64,000 bases of DNA from Swaminathania salitolerans (GTDB lineage: Bacteria; Pseudomonadota; Alphaproteobacteria; Acetobacterales; Acetobacteraceae). The position numbers and the translations under genes are program-made. The notes beneath the pieces are model-generated. The model saw only the letters and a program-made list of their open reading frames with translations. It was not told where the DNA came from and made no database searches. Below, piece after piece: positions 55,019-64,000 of this stretch. How positions within the stretch are numbered: the stretch's first letter is position 1; every line of letters begins with the position of its first letter. The stretch spans positions 1 to 64,000 of the forward strand of contig NZ_BJVC01000003.1 of the NCBI RefSeq assembly GCF_007988945.1, written 5' to 3'.

Positions 55019-55855
55019 ATGACTGCGCATTCCCGTGTCCATTTCGTTTCCGGCCTGCCACGATCGGGCTCGACACTTCTCAATGCGCTTCTCTCGCAAA
55101 ATCCCGGTCTGCGGGTCTCGGGGCGCTCCTCTCCGATCGCGCCCATGATCCTCACTCTGACATCCGTGATGACGGAGAGCGAATACCGGCACGATTTCCC
55201 TCCGGCGCGACGCGACCGGATCCTCACGCAGATTGTCGACGGATATTTCGGCGTCTCTCCGACCGATTCCCGGCGCCCGGTCCTGATCGACACGCACAGG
55301 GACTGGTGTGCGCGCCTGAACCTGATCGAGGCGCTGTTTCCCTCCGCGCGGATCGTCTGCTGCGTGCGTGACCCGGTCTGGATTCTGGACTCGCTCGAAC
55401 GTCTGATCATACGGGACCCGCTTCTTTCGTCCCGCATCGTGCCCGTCGGACACAGAGCGACGCAGCATGGCAGGCTCGAGCATCTCCTCTCCCCGGACGG
55501 CGTGTTTGGCTATGCGTGGCGCGTTCTGACGGAGGCCTTTCATGGCCCCTTTGCCGATCGTCTCATTCTCGTGGATTACGAATATCTTGCGCGCTATCCC
55601 GGTGATGTGCTGCGCCGTCTCGAACGTCTTCTCGATCTGCCGCGTCACGATTACGACACCGACAATCTGACGCAGATGGACGCGCATGCCTACGATACCG
55701 CCTTGGCGACACCGGGGTTGCATGTCGTGCGCCCGCAGATCCGCTTCGAGCCGAGGCGAACGATCCTCCCGCCAGCCACCGTGGATCGCCTCCAGGGAGG
55801 AATGTTCTGGCGCACTCCCGATGCCGTGGCGCGAGGCGCCGAAATTCTCGCCTGA
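55019..55855 (+). CDS. sulfotransferase family protein
   Basis: A 278-residue protein with the PAPS-binding 5' loop FVSGLPRSGSTLLNALLSQ near the N-terminus, and a plausible 3'-phosphate motif with VCCVRDPVWILDSLERL. It also has a later VDYEYLARYPGDVLRRLERLLDLP element typical of sulfotransferase-3 type enzymes. Acceptor unknown; such enzymes sulfate sugars, lipids or peptides. The frame is open from 54929, but ATG 55019 fits the start of the fold. A GGGAGAG site lies 15 nt away, so the start is moderately certain. Not in an evident operon. Confidence 0.85.
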   Translation: MTAHSRVHFVSGLPRSGSTLLNALLSQNPGLRVSGRSSPIAPMILTLTSVMTESEYRHDFPPARRDRILTQIVDGYFGVSPTDSRRPVLIDTHRDWCARLNLIEALFPSARIVCCVRDPVWILDSLERLIIRDPLLSSRIVPVGHRATQHGRLEHLLSPDGVFGYAWRVLTEAFHGPFADRLILVDYEYLARYPGDVLRRLERLLDLPRHDYDTDNLTQMDAHAYDTALATPGLHVVRPQIRFEPRRTILPPATVDRLQGGMFWRTPDAVARGAEILA

Positions 55856-55897
55856 AGCAGGGCCCGAGCGGAAGGCCGGGGGGTGGGGCGGGAAATG

Positions 55898-56899
55898 TCA
55901 GTCGAGGAGAACGACCGTCTTGCCGATGCTTCGCCCTGTCTCGCTGTCGCGATGAAGCTGCGCCATCGTCGCCGCATCGAACCGCGTCACGCGGCGGGTT
56001 TCGGTCGGCACGATGTCGCCCGACTGGACCAGAAGCGAGATCTGCTCGAGAATATCGTGCTGTCTGTCCATATCCCAGGTGCCGAACAGCGAGCGGGTGA
56101 ACATGAACTCCCATGAGAGCGTGGCGCTCTTGCGCTTGAAAGGCAGGATATCGAACGTCTCCGGATCGTCGATCAGACACAGATGTCCCTGGGGCGCGAG
56201 ACTCTCCGCATAGGCTGCCGCATGACGATCGCTGGCGGTCAGGGATGCGATATGGGTCGCCCGATCCAGCCCCAGCTCCCGGAGCTGCGCCATCATGTCG
56301 CGACGATGATCGATGACATGATGTGCGCCCATCTCGCGGATCCAGGCTTCGCTCTGCGGACGCGATGCCGTAGCAACCACCGTAAGCGCGGTCAGCTTGC
56401 GTGCGAGCTGGACAAGAATGGACCCGACCCCGCCGGCAGCCCCGACCACGAGTAGCGTACCCGTATCGCCCGATGCGATCCGCATCCGGTCGAACAGCAT
56501 TTCCCATGCCGTGACACCGGTGAGAGGCAACGACGCCGCCTGCCCCCAGTCGAGCCGCGCGGGCATGTGGCCGACAAGGCGCTCGTCGACGTTCTGAAGC
56601 TCGGCATTGCTGCCCTGGGACATCAGGGCTCCGGCGTAATACACTTTGTCGCCCGGGCGGAACCGGGCGACATCCGCGCCGACCGCCTCGACGATCCCGG
56701 CGGCATCCCAGCCGGGAACACGCCACTCATCCCCCGGCAAGGGGCCTGTCCGGCTCCGTATCTTGGTATCGACCGGATTGAGGGAAACCGCCCGGACCCG
56801 GACGCGGATCTGGCGTCCCCGGGGCGGTGCGGGATCGGGTATCTCGATATCCTGCAAAACGCCGGCATCGCCGGGCGCGGCATATCCAACGGCTTTCAT
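55898..56899 (-). CDS. zinc-less MDR oxidoreductase (quinone reductase-like)
   Basis: The 333-residue protein is a medium-chain dehydrogenase/reductase: MKAVGYAAPGDAGVLQDIEIPDP start, GWDAAGIVEAVGADVARFRPGDKVYYAG, LPLTGVTAWEMLFDRM, and the NAD(P)H-binding LLVVGAAGGVGSILVQLARKL. No zinc-ligand Cys cluster is visible, so it belongs to the quinone-oxidoreductase-like (zinc-binding-family by name only) group. It likely reduces quinones or enones with NADPH. ATG 56899 follows AGGGAGGG; the longer frame to 56983 is rejected. Substrate unknown. Confidence 0.88.
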   Translation of the reverse strand: MKAVGYAAPGDAGVLQDIEIPDPAPPRGRQIRVRVRAVSLNPVDTKIRSRTGPLPGDEWRVPGWDAAGIVEAVGADVARFRPGDKVYYAGALMSQGSNAELQNVDERLVGHMPARLDWGQAASLPLTGVTAWEMLFDRMRIASGDTGTLLVVGAAGGVGSILVQLARKLTALTVVATASRPQSEAWIREMGAHHVIDHRRDMMAQLRELGLDRATHIASLTASDRHAAAYAESLAPQGHLCLIDDPETFDILPFKRKSATLSWEFMFTRSLFGTWDMDRQHDILEQISLLVQSGDIVPTETRRVTRFDAATMAQLHRDSETGRSIGKTVVLLD

Positions 56900-57023
56900 C
56901 GGGCGACCCTCCCTCTGTGCATATCTCCCGTGCGCATCCCGTGCGCGCATGAGACAGAAAAGCCTAGCACGGTCTCGACGCAAGGCGGGAGAGAAGAGAC
57001 GAAGAGGTGCTCCCGAACGCGGC

Positions 57024-57800
57024 TCAGCCTGCGCGCACGAGTTCGTAGAGCGCGACTGCCGCCGCGTTGGACACGTTCAGACTCTCCATGGAGCCGGGCA
57101 TGAAGACGCTCGCGATCTCGTCGCAGCTCTCCCGGGTGAGGCGACGCAGGCCCGCGCCCTCCGCCCCGAGCACCAGCGCAACGCGTCGGCCGCGAAACGC
57201 AGCGCCATCGAGACGTGTGCCCCCGGCATCCAGCCCGACGGTCCACAGACCGGCATTCTGCAGCTGGGCGATGATGCGCGACAGATTCACCTCGCGCAGG
57301 ACCGGGACGCTGTCGAGCGCGCCGGACGCGGCCTTCGCCAGAGCACCGCCTTCCTGCGGCGTGTTTCTGTCCTGGACGACGAGAGCGGCAGCGCCGAAAG
57401 CGGCGGCAGAACGCAGGATGGCACCGATATTGCGCGGGTCCGTCACCTGATCGAGAATCAGGATCGGCCCCTCGCGCTGCTCCAGTATCTCGTCGAGGAA
57501 GGGGGCTGTCAGGGGCTCGACCCGCAGAAGAACGCCCTGATGGACCGCATCCCGTTCGCAAAGCTGATCGAGACGCTGACGCTCGACGATATTCGGCGTG
57601 ATACGAACCGGCACCTGCTTCGCTTCGAGGGCGGCAAGGCCCTCTTTCGTGACCAGAAGCTCATGCAGGTGACGCCGGTCGTTGCGCAGGGCCGCCTCTA
57701 CGGCATGGAGCCCGTACATCCAGTATCCATGGGCAGCTTCACGCCCTGCTGCTGAGCGGGCGGTGCGGGAAGACGGAGAGCGGAAAGGACGTTTCGACAT
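57024..57800 (-). CDS. rlmB: 23S rRNA (guanosine-2'-O-)-methyltransferase, SpoU/TrmH family
   Basis: The 258-residue protein has an N-terminal L30e-like substrate domain (YGLHAVEAALRNDRRHLHELLV) and a C-terminal trefoil-knot SPOUT domain: ILDQVTDPRNIGAILRSAAAFG, the SAM-binding LVLGAEGAGLRRLTRESCDEIASVFMPGSMESLNVSNAAAV. It matches RlmB, which methylates G2251 of 23S rRNA, though other TrmH-type targets are possible. The frame is open to 57878, but ATG 57800 gives a normal N-terminus. It diverges from the tRNA-Tyr gene, whose promoter lies 55 bp upstream. Confidence 0.92.
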   Translation of the reverse strand: MSKRPFRSPSSRTARSAAGREAAHGYWMYGLHAVEAALRNDRRHLHELLVTKEGLAALEAKQVPVRITPNIVERQRLDQLCERDAVHQGVLLRVEPLTAPFLDEILEQREGPILILDQVTDPRNIGAILRSAAAFGAAALVVQDRNTPQEGGALAKAASGALDSVPVLREVNLSRIIAQLQNAGLWTVGLDAGGTRLDGAAFRGRRVALVLGAEGAGLRRLTRESCDEIASVFMPGSMESLNVSNAAAVALYELVRAG

Positions 57801-57854
57801 GCAGGCTCTTCTAGAGGAACGCCCTCGTCTTGCAACAAAAATGAAGAAAGCCCG

Positions 57855-57881
57855 TTGACACCGCAGCCGATCCACCATAAT
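57855..57881 (+). promoter_or_regulatory. tRNA-Tyr promoter
   Basis: TTGACA (57855-57860) is followed after 15 bp by CATAAT (57876-57881), five of six matching TATAAT. It ends 14 bp before the tRNA, so transcription would start at or just before it. Confidence 0.6.
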
Positions 57882-57895
57882 TCCCGTGCCGACCC

Positions 57896-57981
57896 GGAGA
57901 GATGCCCGAGTGGCTAAAGGGGGCGGACTGTAAATCCGCTGGCGTGCGCCTACGTTGGTTCGAATCCAACTCTCTCCACCA
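57896..57981 (+). tRNA. tRNA-Tyr (anticodon GTA)
   Basis: 86 nt. The acceptor stem GGAGAGA (57896-57902) pairs with TCTCTCC (57971-57977), followed by discriminator A and encoded CCA (57979-57981). The anticodon stem GCGGA/TCCGC encloses loop CTGTAAA with GTA at 57930-57932. The T arm shows GTTGGTTCGAATCCAAC. The long variable arm fits a class II tyrosine tRNA. It stands alone, without the usual neighbours (tRNA-Gly, tRNA-Thr or tuf) seen in many bacteria. Confidence 0.97.
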
Positions 57982-58108
57982 GGTCACCTTCGAAAAATCC
58001 GACAGAGTCCAGATGTGACGACGGCTCATGGCCGCATCGCGCACGTCGTGCATCCGGTGTGATGACAGACATCCGCCCGCACGGTCGATGTTCGTGACGC
58101 GCACTCCA

Positions 58109-58148
58109 CCGACAGGAGACGCCCCTGCACGGGAGCGCCCTCTGTCGG
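58109..58148 (-). terminator. long hairpin after the PfkB kinase gene
   Basis: CCGACAG (58109-58115) pairs with CTGTCGG (58142-58148), and the inner sequence extends the stem with GGAG/CCTC-type and CCC/GGG pairs. It begins 11 bp after the kinase stop on the minus strand. No T-run follows, so it is a likely but not typical terminator. Confidence 0.45.
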
Positions 58149-58159
58149 GCTGAACGGTC

Positions 58160-59113
58160 TCAGAACCTGAGCGAGCCGAAACCGGGAAGTTCTTTCCGCC
58201 ACGGGGCATTCGCGCCGCGGCGCGCGCAGGTCGCGCTTGCAACCATCTGCCCGCATGACAGAACGCTTGCGATCGCATCTCCCGACGGATCGCCCAGCGT
58301 TTCCGGCGAGAGAAGATCGCGGTCATGCAGCCCGGCCAGGAATCCGGCCGTGAAACTGTCGCCCGCGCCGACGGTATCGACCACTTCGGTCGGTATGGCA
58401 TCGGCATGACCCCGTGCGACACGGCTCCATCCGCTGACGCCGTCCTTGCCCTGGGTGATCACCACGAAGCGGGCGCGGCCTTGCAGCCAGGCCGCAGCCG
58501 CAGAATCGTGCGATACGCCCGGCTTGAGCCATTCGAGATCGGCGCCGCTGATCTTGATGATATCGGCCTGGCTCAGAAGACTGTCGAGGCGCGCGCGATA
58601 GGCGGTTTCGTCCCGGATATGGCTCGCGCGGATATTCGGATCGATACTGACCAGTCTCCTCCCGCCGGCCTCTCTCAGAAACAGGGTTTCATAGGCAGAC
58701 GCGGCCGGCTCTCTCGCGAGGGCGATAGAACCGAAATGGAGCAGCCCGACCGGCGCAAGAGCGTCGTCATCGGGAATCCCGGTGCATATCCTGTCGGCAG
58801 CACCCGTATCGTAGAATGCGTAAGCCGGTTCCGTCCGGTCGAGGCTGACGAAACCCAGCGTGGACGGGGCATCCAGACGCTCGAGAAAGCGGGTGCCCAC
58901 CTGACTTTGCGCCAATCCCTCCATGAACTGATCGCCGAACATGTCCGTGGAAAGCGCCAGACCGAACTCGGCCGGAATGTCGAGACGACCGAGGGCGCGC
59001 GCCACGTTATAGGGCGACCCACCGAGGCAGGGTCGATACCCTCCCTCTCCCTCCGTAGCGGCAGGGATGAAATCGATGACAGCCTCACCGAGGGAGAGAA
59101 TACTGGCTCTCAT
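58160..59113 (-). CDS. PfkB-family carbohydrate kinase (fructokinase-like)
   Basis: A 317-residue ribokinase-fold enzyme: ILSLGEAVIDFIP and the substrate-binding GGSPYNVARALGRL near the start, VSIDPNIRASHIR, VVITQGKDGVS, and the ATP/anion-hole motif DTVGAGDSFTAGFLAG with catalytic Asp. The LGEAVIDFIP and GGSPYNVA pattern fits fructokinases. It would convert fructose to fructose 6-phosphate. ATG 59113 follows AAGGAAG; the longer frame to 59176 is rejected. The transaldolase-like gene is 190 bp upstream on the same strand, suggesting linked fructose/pentose phosphate use. Confidence 0.9.
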   Translation of the reverse strand: MRASILSLGEAVIDFIPAATEGEGGYRPCLGGSPYNVARALGRLDIPAEFGLALSTDMFGDQFMEGLAQSQVGTRFLERLDAPSTLGFVSLDRTEPAYAFYDTGAADRICTGIPDDDALAPVGLLHFGSIALAREPAASAYETLFLREAGGRRLVSIDPNIRASHIRDETAYRARLDSLLSQADIIKISGADLEWLKPGVSHDSAAAAWLQGRARFVVITQGKDGVSGWSRVARGHADAIPTEVVDTVGAGDSFTAGFLAGLHDRDLLSPETLGDPSGDAIASVLSCGQMVASATCARRGANAPWRKELPGFGSLRF

Positions 59114-59220
59114 GACGGAACTTCCTTGTTGGGACAGGCTATGTTTCTGCGCGTTCCGCATAACCGGAACGGGCAAAAAGCAGAACGAAAGGCAGACCGC
59201 TGACGCCCCGCAGACAGGGT

Positions 59221-59254
59221 ATCATGGCAGACGGTGCATCATGGCAGACCGCAA
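59221..59254. repeat. 17-bp tandem duplication between kinase and transaldolase genes
   Basis: ATCATGGCAGACGGTGC (59221-59237) is followed by ATCATGGCAGACCGCAA (59238-59254), identical over 12 bases. It lies 49 bp after the transaldolase stop on the minus-strand direction. Confidence 0.7.
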
Positions 59255-59303
59255 ACCGCTGCAGAAGGAATGGTGGAGGAAACACAGTTCCCGGACGAGG
59301 CGT

Positions 59304-59993
59304 TCAGAGGCCTGCGGCCATCCGCTCGAAGGTGGCGGCTGCCTCTACGGTCTGGGGATCGGCGAAAAGCTGTTCGGCCACGGCGGGGCTGAACGTGAAC
59401 GTATCGCACCCGGCTGCGCAAAGGGCCGCGAGGTCGTCTGCCTGACGCAGGCTCGCCACAAGGAGACGCGTCCGGTCTCCCGCGTGACGCAGCACCGCGC
59501 GCATCGCATCGATCGTCGCGAAGGCATCCCGCCCGCTATCGCCGATCCGGCCGAAATAGGGCGCGACATAATCGGAACCGGCAGCGGCGGCGGTCACGGC
59601 CTGATGCACCGCATAGACCGCAGTAAGGGTCGTGCGCACCCCATGGGCATGGAGCCTCGCCACAGCCCGGATGCCGTTCTCTGTGATCGGGACTTTCACG
59701 ACCATACGCGGGTCGATCGCCGCCAGGGCTAGCCCCGTCTCGATGAGGGCGTCCGTTTCGGTGCCCCAGCACTGGGCCTGGATTTCGGCAACCGGATAAT
59801 CGAGACAGCGCCGCAAAAGCGGCGTGAGCGTCTCGATGGTGCAGGAGAGACCGGACCGCGCGAGGATGGTCGGGTTCGTGGTGACGCCATGGAACAATCC
59901 GGTAGGCAGCCAGCGCGACCAGGCATCCCGATCCGCCGTATCCAGAAACAGGCGCAGGCCGGTTGCAGAAACAGGACAAGCACGAGGGGCCAT
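59304..59993 (-). CDS. transaldolase-family protein (short, fructose-6-phosphate aldolase-like)
   Basis: A 229-residue Schiff-base aldolase: LRLFLDTADRDAW, GVTTNPTILARSG, MVVKVPITENGI (catalytic Lys), TLTAVYAVHQAV, and VAPYFGRIGDSG with the phosphate loop. The short size and pattern fit the TalC/FSA group rather than long classic transaldolases. It interconverts sedoheptulose 7-phosphate or fructose 6-phosphate with glyceraldehyde 3-phosphate or dihydroxyacetone. ATG 59993 follows GGGAG; upstream ATGs at 60011 and 60113 are less likely. Confidence 0.88.
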   Translation of the reverse strand: MAPRACPVSATGLRLFLDTADRDAWSRWLPTGLFHGVTTNPTILARSGLSCTIETLTPLLRRCLDYPVAEIQAQCWGTETDALIETGLALAAIDPRMVVKVPITENGIRAVARLHAHGVRTTLTAVYAVHQAVTAAAAGSDYVAPYFGRIGDSGRDAFATIDAMRAVLRHAGDRTRLLVASLRQADDLAALCAAGCDTFTFSPAVAEQLFADPQTVEAAATFERMAAGL

Positions 59994-60143
59994 GATGTTC
60001 TCCCGGGTCATCGAACGATCGGCAATGTCGATCAGGACCGGAAGACTGGCAAAATCCGTACCCGAACGGAAAACACAACTTCGTTGATACCGGGACGACC
60101 GCCGAAGACGCACGCACCCCGGAACGCATGGTCGCTACGCACG

Positions 60144-60173
60144 AAAAAACCCGTCCGCCTCATGGCGAACGGG
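60144..60173 (-). terminator. rho-independent terminator
   Basis: On the minus strand CCCGTTCGCC-ATGA-GGCGGACGGG forms a 10-bp stem (one T-G pair) followed by six T (60149-60144). It is the clearest factor-independent terminator in the window and lies about 90 bp after the stop of the small secreted protein gene. Confidence 0.9.
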
Positions 60174-60264
60174 CCGATCTCGTCACGCTCCGACAGAACT
60201 CCCTCAGGGAAAGAAGCCTTCCGACCGGAGCCAACTGGTTGGAGCCTGCCAACCAGGATGCGGA

Positions 60265-60768
60265 TTATTTCAGCTTGGCATTACATTGCGAATAATAGCC
60301 GCCGCCCTTCTGGATCCACTTCAATCCGCCATTTCCGCCCGTGCTCTGATTGGCATGATACTGGTCAAGACAGGTTTTCATCCGGGCCTTGCCGGGGGAC
60401 AGCTTGGCATATTCGGCTGAAAGCGCTGTCGGAAAGACAACGTTGCCCGTGGCGGTGGTCGAGGGCTTCGAGGCGATACCGGCACCGGGCGCGGCAGGCG
60501 CTTCATGGGTCACCGGGCGGTCGTTTGCCGCCTGACGCTCGGCAGGCTGCATGGCCTCCTTCGCCTTGCCGGCGCTCACGTCACCGCATTCGGCCGCCTT
60601 GAACGCCTTGTAGGACTGGCCGTTCAGTGTTCCGGACTTTTTCGCGTCCTGGAACTTCGCATGACACGCCTTTGCAGAGAGCGCCATGGCCGATGGGGCG
60701 ACGGTCGCCCCCCCGCAGAGAAGGAGAGCCGCGGCGATACCGCGGCGACAAGATGATTTCGACGCCAT
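60265..60768 (-). CDS. small exported Cys-containing protein, PsiF-like
   Basis: The 167-residue protein has a signal peptide (about 1-29, ending PSAMA) and two similar Cys-bearing segments. They are KACHAKFQDAKKSGTLNGQSYKAFKAAECG near residue 35-60 and ARMKTCLDQYHANQ...YYSQCNAK near the C-terminus, separated by a Pro/Ala/Thr linker. This layout resembles PsiF-type repeats of phosphate-starvation proteins, but the match is loose. It may form two disulfides in the periplasm. Function unknown. ATG 60768 has GAGGGA upstream; the frame to 60855 overlaps amtB and is rejected. Confidence 0.72.
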   Translation of the reverse strand: MASKSSCRRGIAAALLLCGGATVAPSAMALSAKACHAKFQDAKKSGTLNGQSYKAFKAAECGDVSAGKAKEAMQPAERQAANDRPVTHEAPAAPGAGIASKPSTTATGNVVFPTALSAEYAKLSPGKARMKTCLDQYHANQSTGGNGGLKWIQKGGGYYSQCNAKLK

Positions 60769-60799
60769 GTGAGATCCCTCACTCCTGCCGGTTTGCGGA

Positions 60800-62520
<1,721 letters not shown>

Positions 62521-62546
62521 TCACAGGCGGTCCCATCGATTCACAT

Positions 62547-62563
62547 GAACGTAAATCGTGCCA
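62547..62563 (-). promoter_or_regulatory. weak sigma-54-like promoter of glnK
   Basis: Minus-strand TGGCACG (62563-62557) is a perfect -24 element about 70 bp before the glnK start. The -12 position reads ACGTT instead of TTGCA, so the match is incomplete. A nitrogen-controlled promoter would be expected here. Confidence 0.3.
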
Positions 62564-62663
62564 GTTTCATAACGAGATTGGCAAGAGCAATAGCGCGGCA
62601 TTCCCCATTTCCTTCCGCTGCTCTAGAAAAGGCAGCATCATGGTGCCGGGGGACTGAGAACAC

Positions 62664-63878
62664 ATGAGACAACTCGATATCTGCATCAATGGTGCCGGTC
62701 CGGTCGGTGCGACCCTTGCCTGTCGCCTCGCCACGGCAGGGCTGCGCGTGCTTCTGATCGATCATGCGCCCCTGCCGGGGATGGAGCATCCCTCTCTCGA
62801 TGGCCGCGCCTATGCGATTGCCGAAGGGTCGCGGCGGATGCTCGAGGCCGCCGGTATCTGGAAGAATCTGCCAGGCCCTTCCCAGCCCATACGGAGCATC
62901 ACCGTCACCGATGGCCGTCCCGGTCGCTCCGCCTCGCGCCCGGGCCTCCTTCTGGGGCAGGAGGATGCACCCGAAATCGACGGAGCGCCTTCCCCGCTCG
63001 GCTGGATGATCGAGGCCCGGAACCTGCGACTGGCCCTGAACCGGACCCTTGCGGCGCATGAGGGACGGCTCATCGTCGCAGCTCCCGATACGGCGCGTTT
63101 CTCCTTCCGTGACGATCACGTCCATATCGCGCGCGCCTCGGGGGCCACGCATGTCGCGCCGCTGGTCGTCGCGGCAGAGGGGCGCCGGAGCCCGCTACGC
63201 AAGCAGGCAGGCATCATGATCACGCGTCTGCCCTACAACCAGTGCGGTCTGATCAGCATCATCCATCACGAACGCCCCCATGAGGGGCGAGCCCTCGAGC
63301 ATTTCCTGCCGGAAGGTCCCTTCGCCCGCCTGCCCCTGCCGGCGACAGATGCGCATCCGCACCGCTCGGCAATCGTCTGGGCGGAGGCAACGCGACGCGC
63401 CGAGCGTTTCCATGCCCTCGACGAGGCGGGATTCGCCCATGCCATCATGCAACGCCTCGGCGACGATGTCGGCGCCGCGACGCCGGTCGGGCGCCGCTGG
63501 ATCTATCCGCTCTCCGCGCAATATGCCCAGCGCTACGTCGCGCCCCGTCTGGCTCTGGCCGGGGATTCGGCGCACGGACTGCATCCCATCGCCGGACAGG
63601 GGCTCAATGTCGGATTTCGCGACGTGGTCGCCCTGAGCGATCTGCTCGAGGCGCGTTTCGCCCAGGGCGGCGATCTCGGGGCTTCCGATCTGCTCATGCG
63701 CTATCAGCGTCGTGTACGCCCGGGAAATATGCTGATGATGGCAGCCTGTGACGGTCTGGAGCGTTTGTTCGGAAACGACAATCCGATCCTGCGAATGGGA
63801 CGGGATTTCGGTCTCGACGCCATGAGCCGTCTCCCCGGTCTGAGACGCGCTTTCGTGCGAAAGGCGATGGGAGTATGA
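62664..63878 (+). CDS. UbiH/UbiF-family FAD-dependent ubiquinone hydroxylase
   Basis: A 404-residue class A flavoprotein monooxygenase: CINGAGPVGATLACRLA (FAD Rossmann), LDGRAYAIAEGSRRML, VVAAEGRRSPLR (DG motif variant) and the second FAD site LALAGDSAHGLHPIAGQGLNVGFRD, typical of UbiH, UbiF and UbiL. It hydroxylates the benzoquinone ring in ubiquinone synthesis; which position cannot be read. No strong ribosome-binding site is seen before 62664, but the start sits right at the fold. It overlaps the next gene by 4 bp (ATGA). Confidence 0.92.
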   Translation: MRQLDICINGAGPVGATLACRLATAGLRVLLIDHAPLPGMEHPSLDGRAYAIAEGSRRMLEAAGIWKNLPGPSQPIRSITVTDGRPGRSASRPGLLLGQEDAPEIDGAPSPLGWMIEARNLRLALNRTLAAHEGRLIVAAPDTARFSFRDDHVHIARASGATHVAPLVVAAEGRRSPLRKQAGIMITRLPYNQCGLISIIHHERPHEGRALEHFLPEGPFARLPLPATDAHPHRSAIVWAEATRRAERFHALDEAGFAHAIMQRLGDDVGAATPVGRRWIYPLSAQYAQRYVAPRLALAGDSAHGLHPIAGQGLNVGFRDVVALSDLLEARFAQGGDLGASDLLMRYQRRVRPGNMLMMAACDGLERLFGNDNPILRMGRDFGLDAMSRLPGLRRAFVRKAMGV

Positions 63879-64000
63879 CGACGACGCCGGATCTCGACGC
63901 TGTCTGGCAGGACATGCTGGTTCAGAGCGATGTCTGCTGCGACGTTCTCATCCAGGGCGTCTTCGCAACCGGCATCAGCGATCATCGCAGCTTCCAGGGC
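63875..64000 (+). CDS. start of an unrecognised gene (partial, runs off the window)
   Basis: An ATG overlapping the UbiH stop (ATGA) opens a frame that stays open for 42 codons to the window edge: MTTTPDLDAVWQDMLVQSDVCC followed by DVLIQGVFATGISDH in parts. The strong translational coupling supports a real gene in one operon with ubiH. The fragment is too short to assign a family. Confidence 0.55.
   Translation, partial: MTTTPDLDAVWQDMLVQSDVCCDVLIQGVFATGISDHRSFQG

Overview
The window is high-GC bacterial chromosome and most likely comes from an acetic acid bacterium (Acetobacteraceae, Alphaproteobacteria). The evidence is the 16S 5' end at the left edge, a stand-alone F0 ATP synthase operon with b and b' subunits and an AtpI-type protein, and a sugar PTS that shows only EI, HPr and an EIIA together with a short HPr kinase and RapZ. 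An FMN L-lactate dehydrogenase and an OprB-type porin fit the same group. The genus cannot be fixed from the sequence alone. I see no insertion sequence, prophage, CRISPR array or integron.

Layout. 1-363: 5' end of a 16S gene (minus strand) with its leader and a strong promoter. 745-1096: relic of a LysE/RhtB exporter. 1.2-11.3 kb: CsbD stress protein, DMT transporter, YbaK deacylase, TonB-dependent receptor, TVP38 membrane protein, Bcr/CflA efflux pump, single-domain response regulator, adenine phosphoribosyltransferase, nitroreductase and lactate dehydrogenase. 11.3-14.8 kb: exported beta-propeller and creatininase-like pair, DUF2721 protein and a 43-residue membrane peptide. 15-17.4 kb: a polyprenyl-phosphate glycosyltransferase pair. 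17.4-20.1 kb: atpI-B-E-F'-F. 20.2-27 kb: ClC channel, esterase, M20 peptidase, 3-methyladenine glycosylase, TonB and a second YbaK-domain deacylase.

27-32.3 kb: a KpsE-like inner-membrane co-polymerase, a KpsD/CtrA-like outer-membrane export lipoprotein and an OpgH-like glucan synthase lie in a row behind an AT-rich stretch, and may form a polysaccharide synthesis and export unit. 32.4-37.1 kb: glycine cleavage operon gcvT-H-P behind a tandem glycine riboswitch. 37.2-43.6 kb: a small monooxygenase-fold protein, a PutA homologue with altered residues in both active sites, and an M61 peptidase. 43.7-48.3 kb: RidA, HPr kinase, RapZ, EIIA, HPr and EI, a regulatory PTS with no visible permease. 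48.9-54 kb: sugar permease, GH3 beta-glucosidase and OprB porin. 54-64 kb: DUF3597 protein, sulfotransferase, quinone-reductase-like protein, RlmB, tRNA-Tyr, fructokinase-like kinase, transaldolase, a small secreted Cys protein, AmtB-GlnK, a UbiH-type hydroxylase and the start of one further gene.

A recurring oddity is the presence of short tandem duplications (12-18 bp, each a different sequence), several of them just downstream of stop codons. Many start codons given here are shorter than the longest open frame and were chosen from ribosome-binding sites, signal peptides or family length. Catalytic-residue statements come from motif matching by eye, not from computed alignments.
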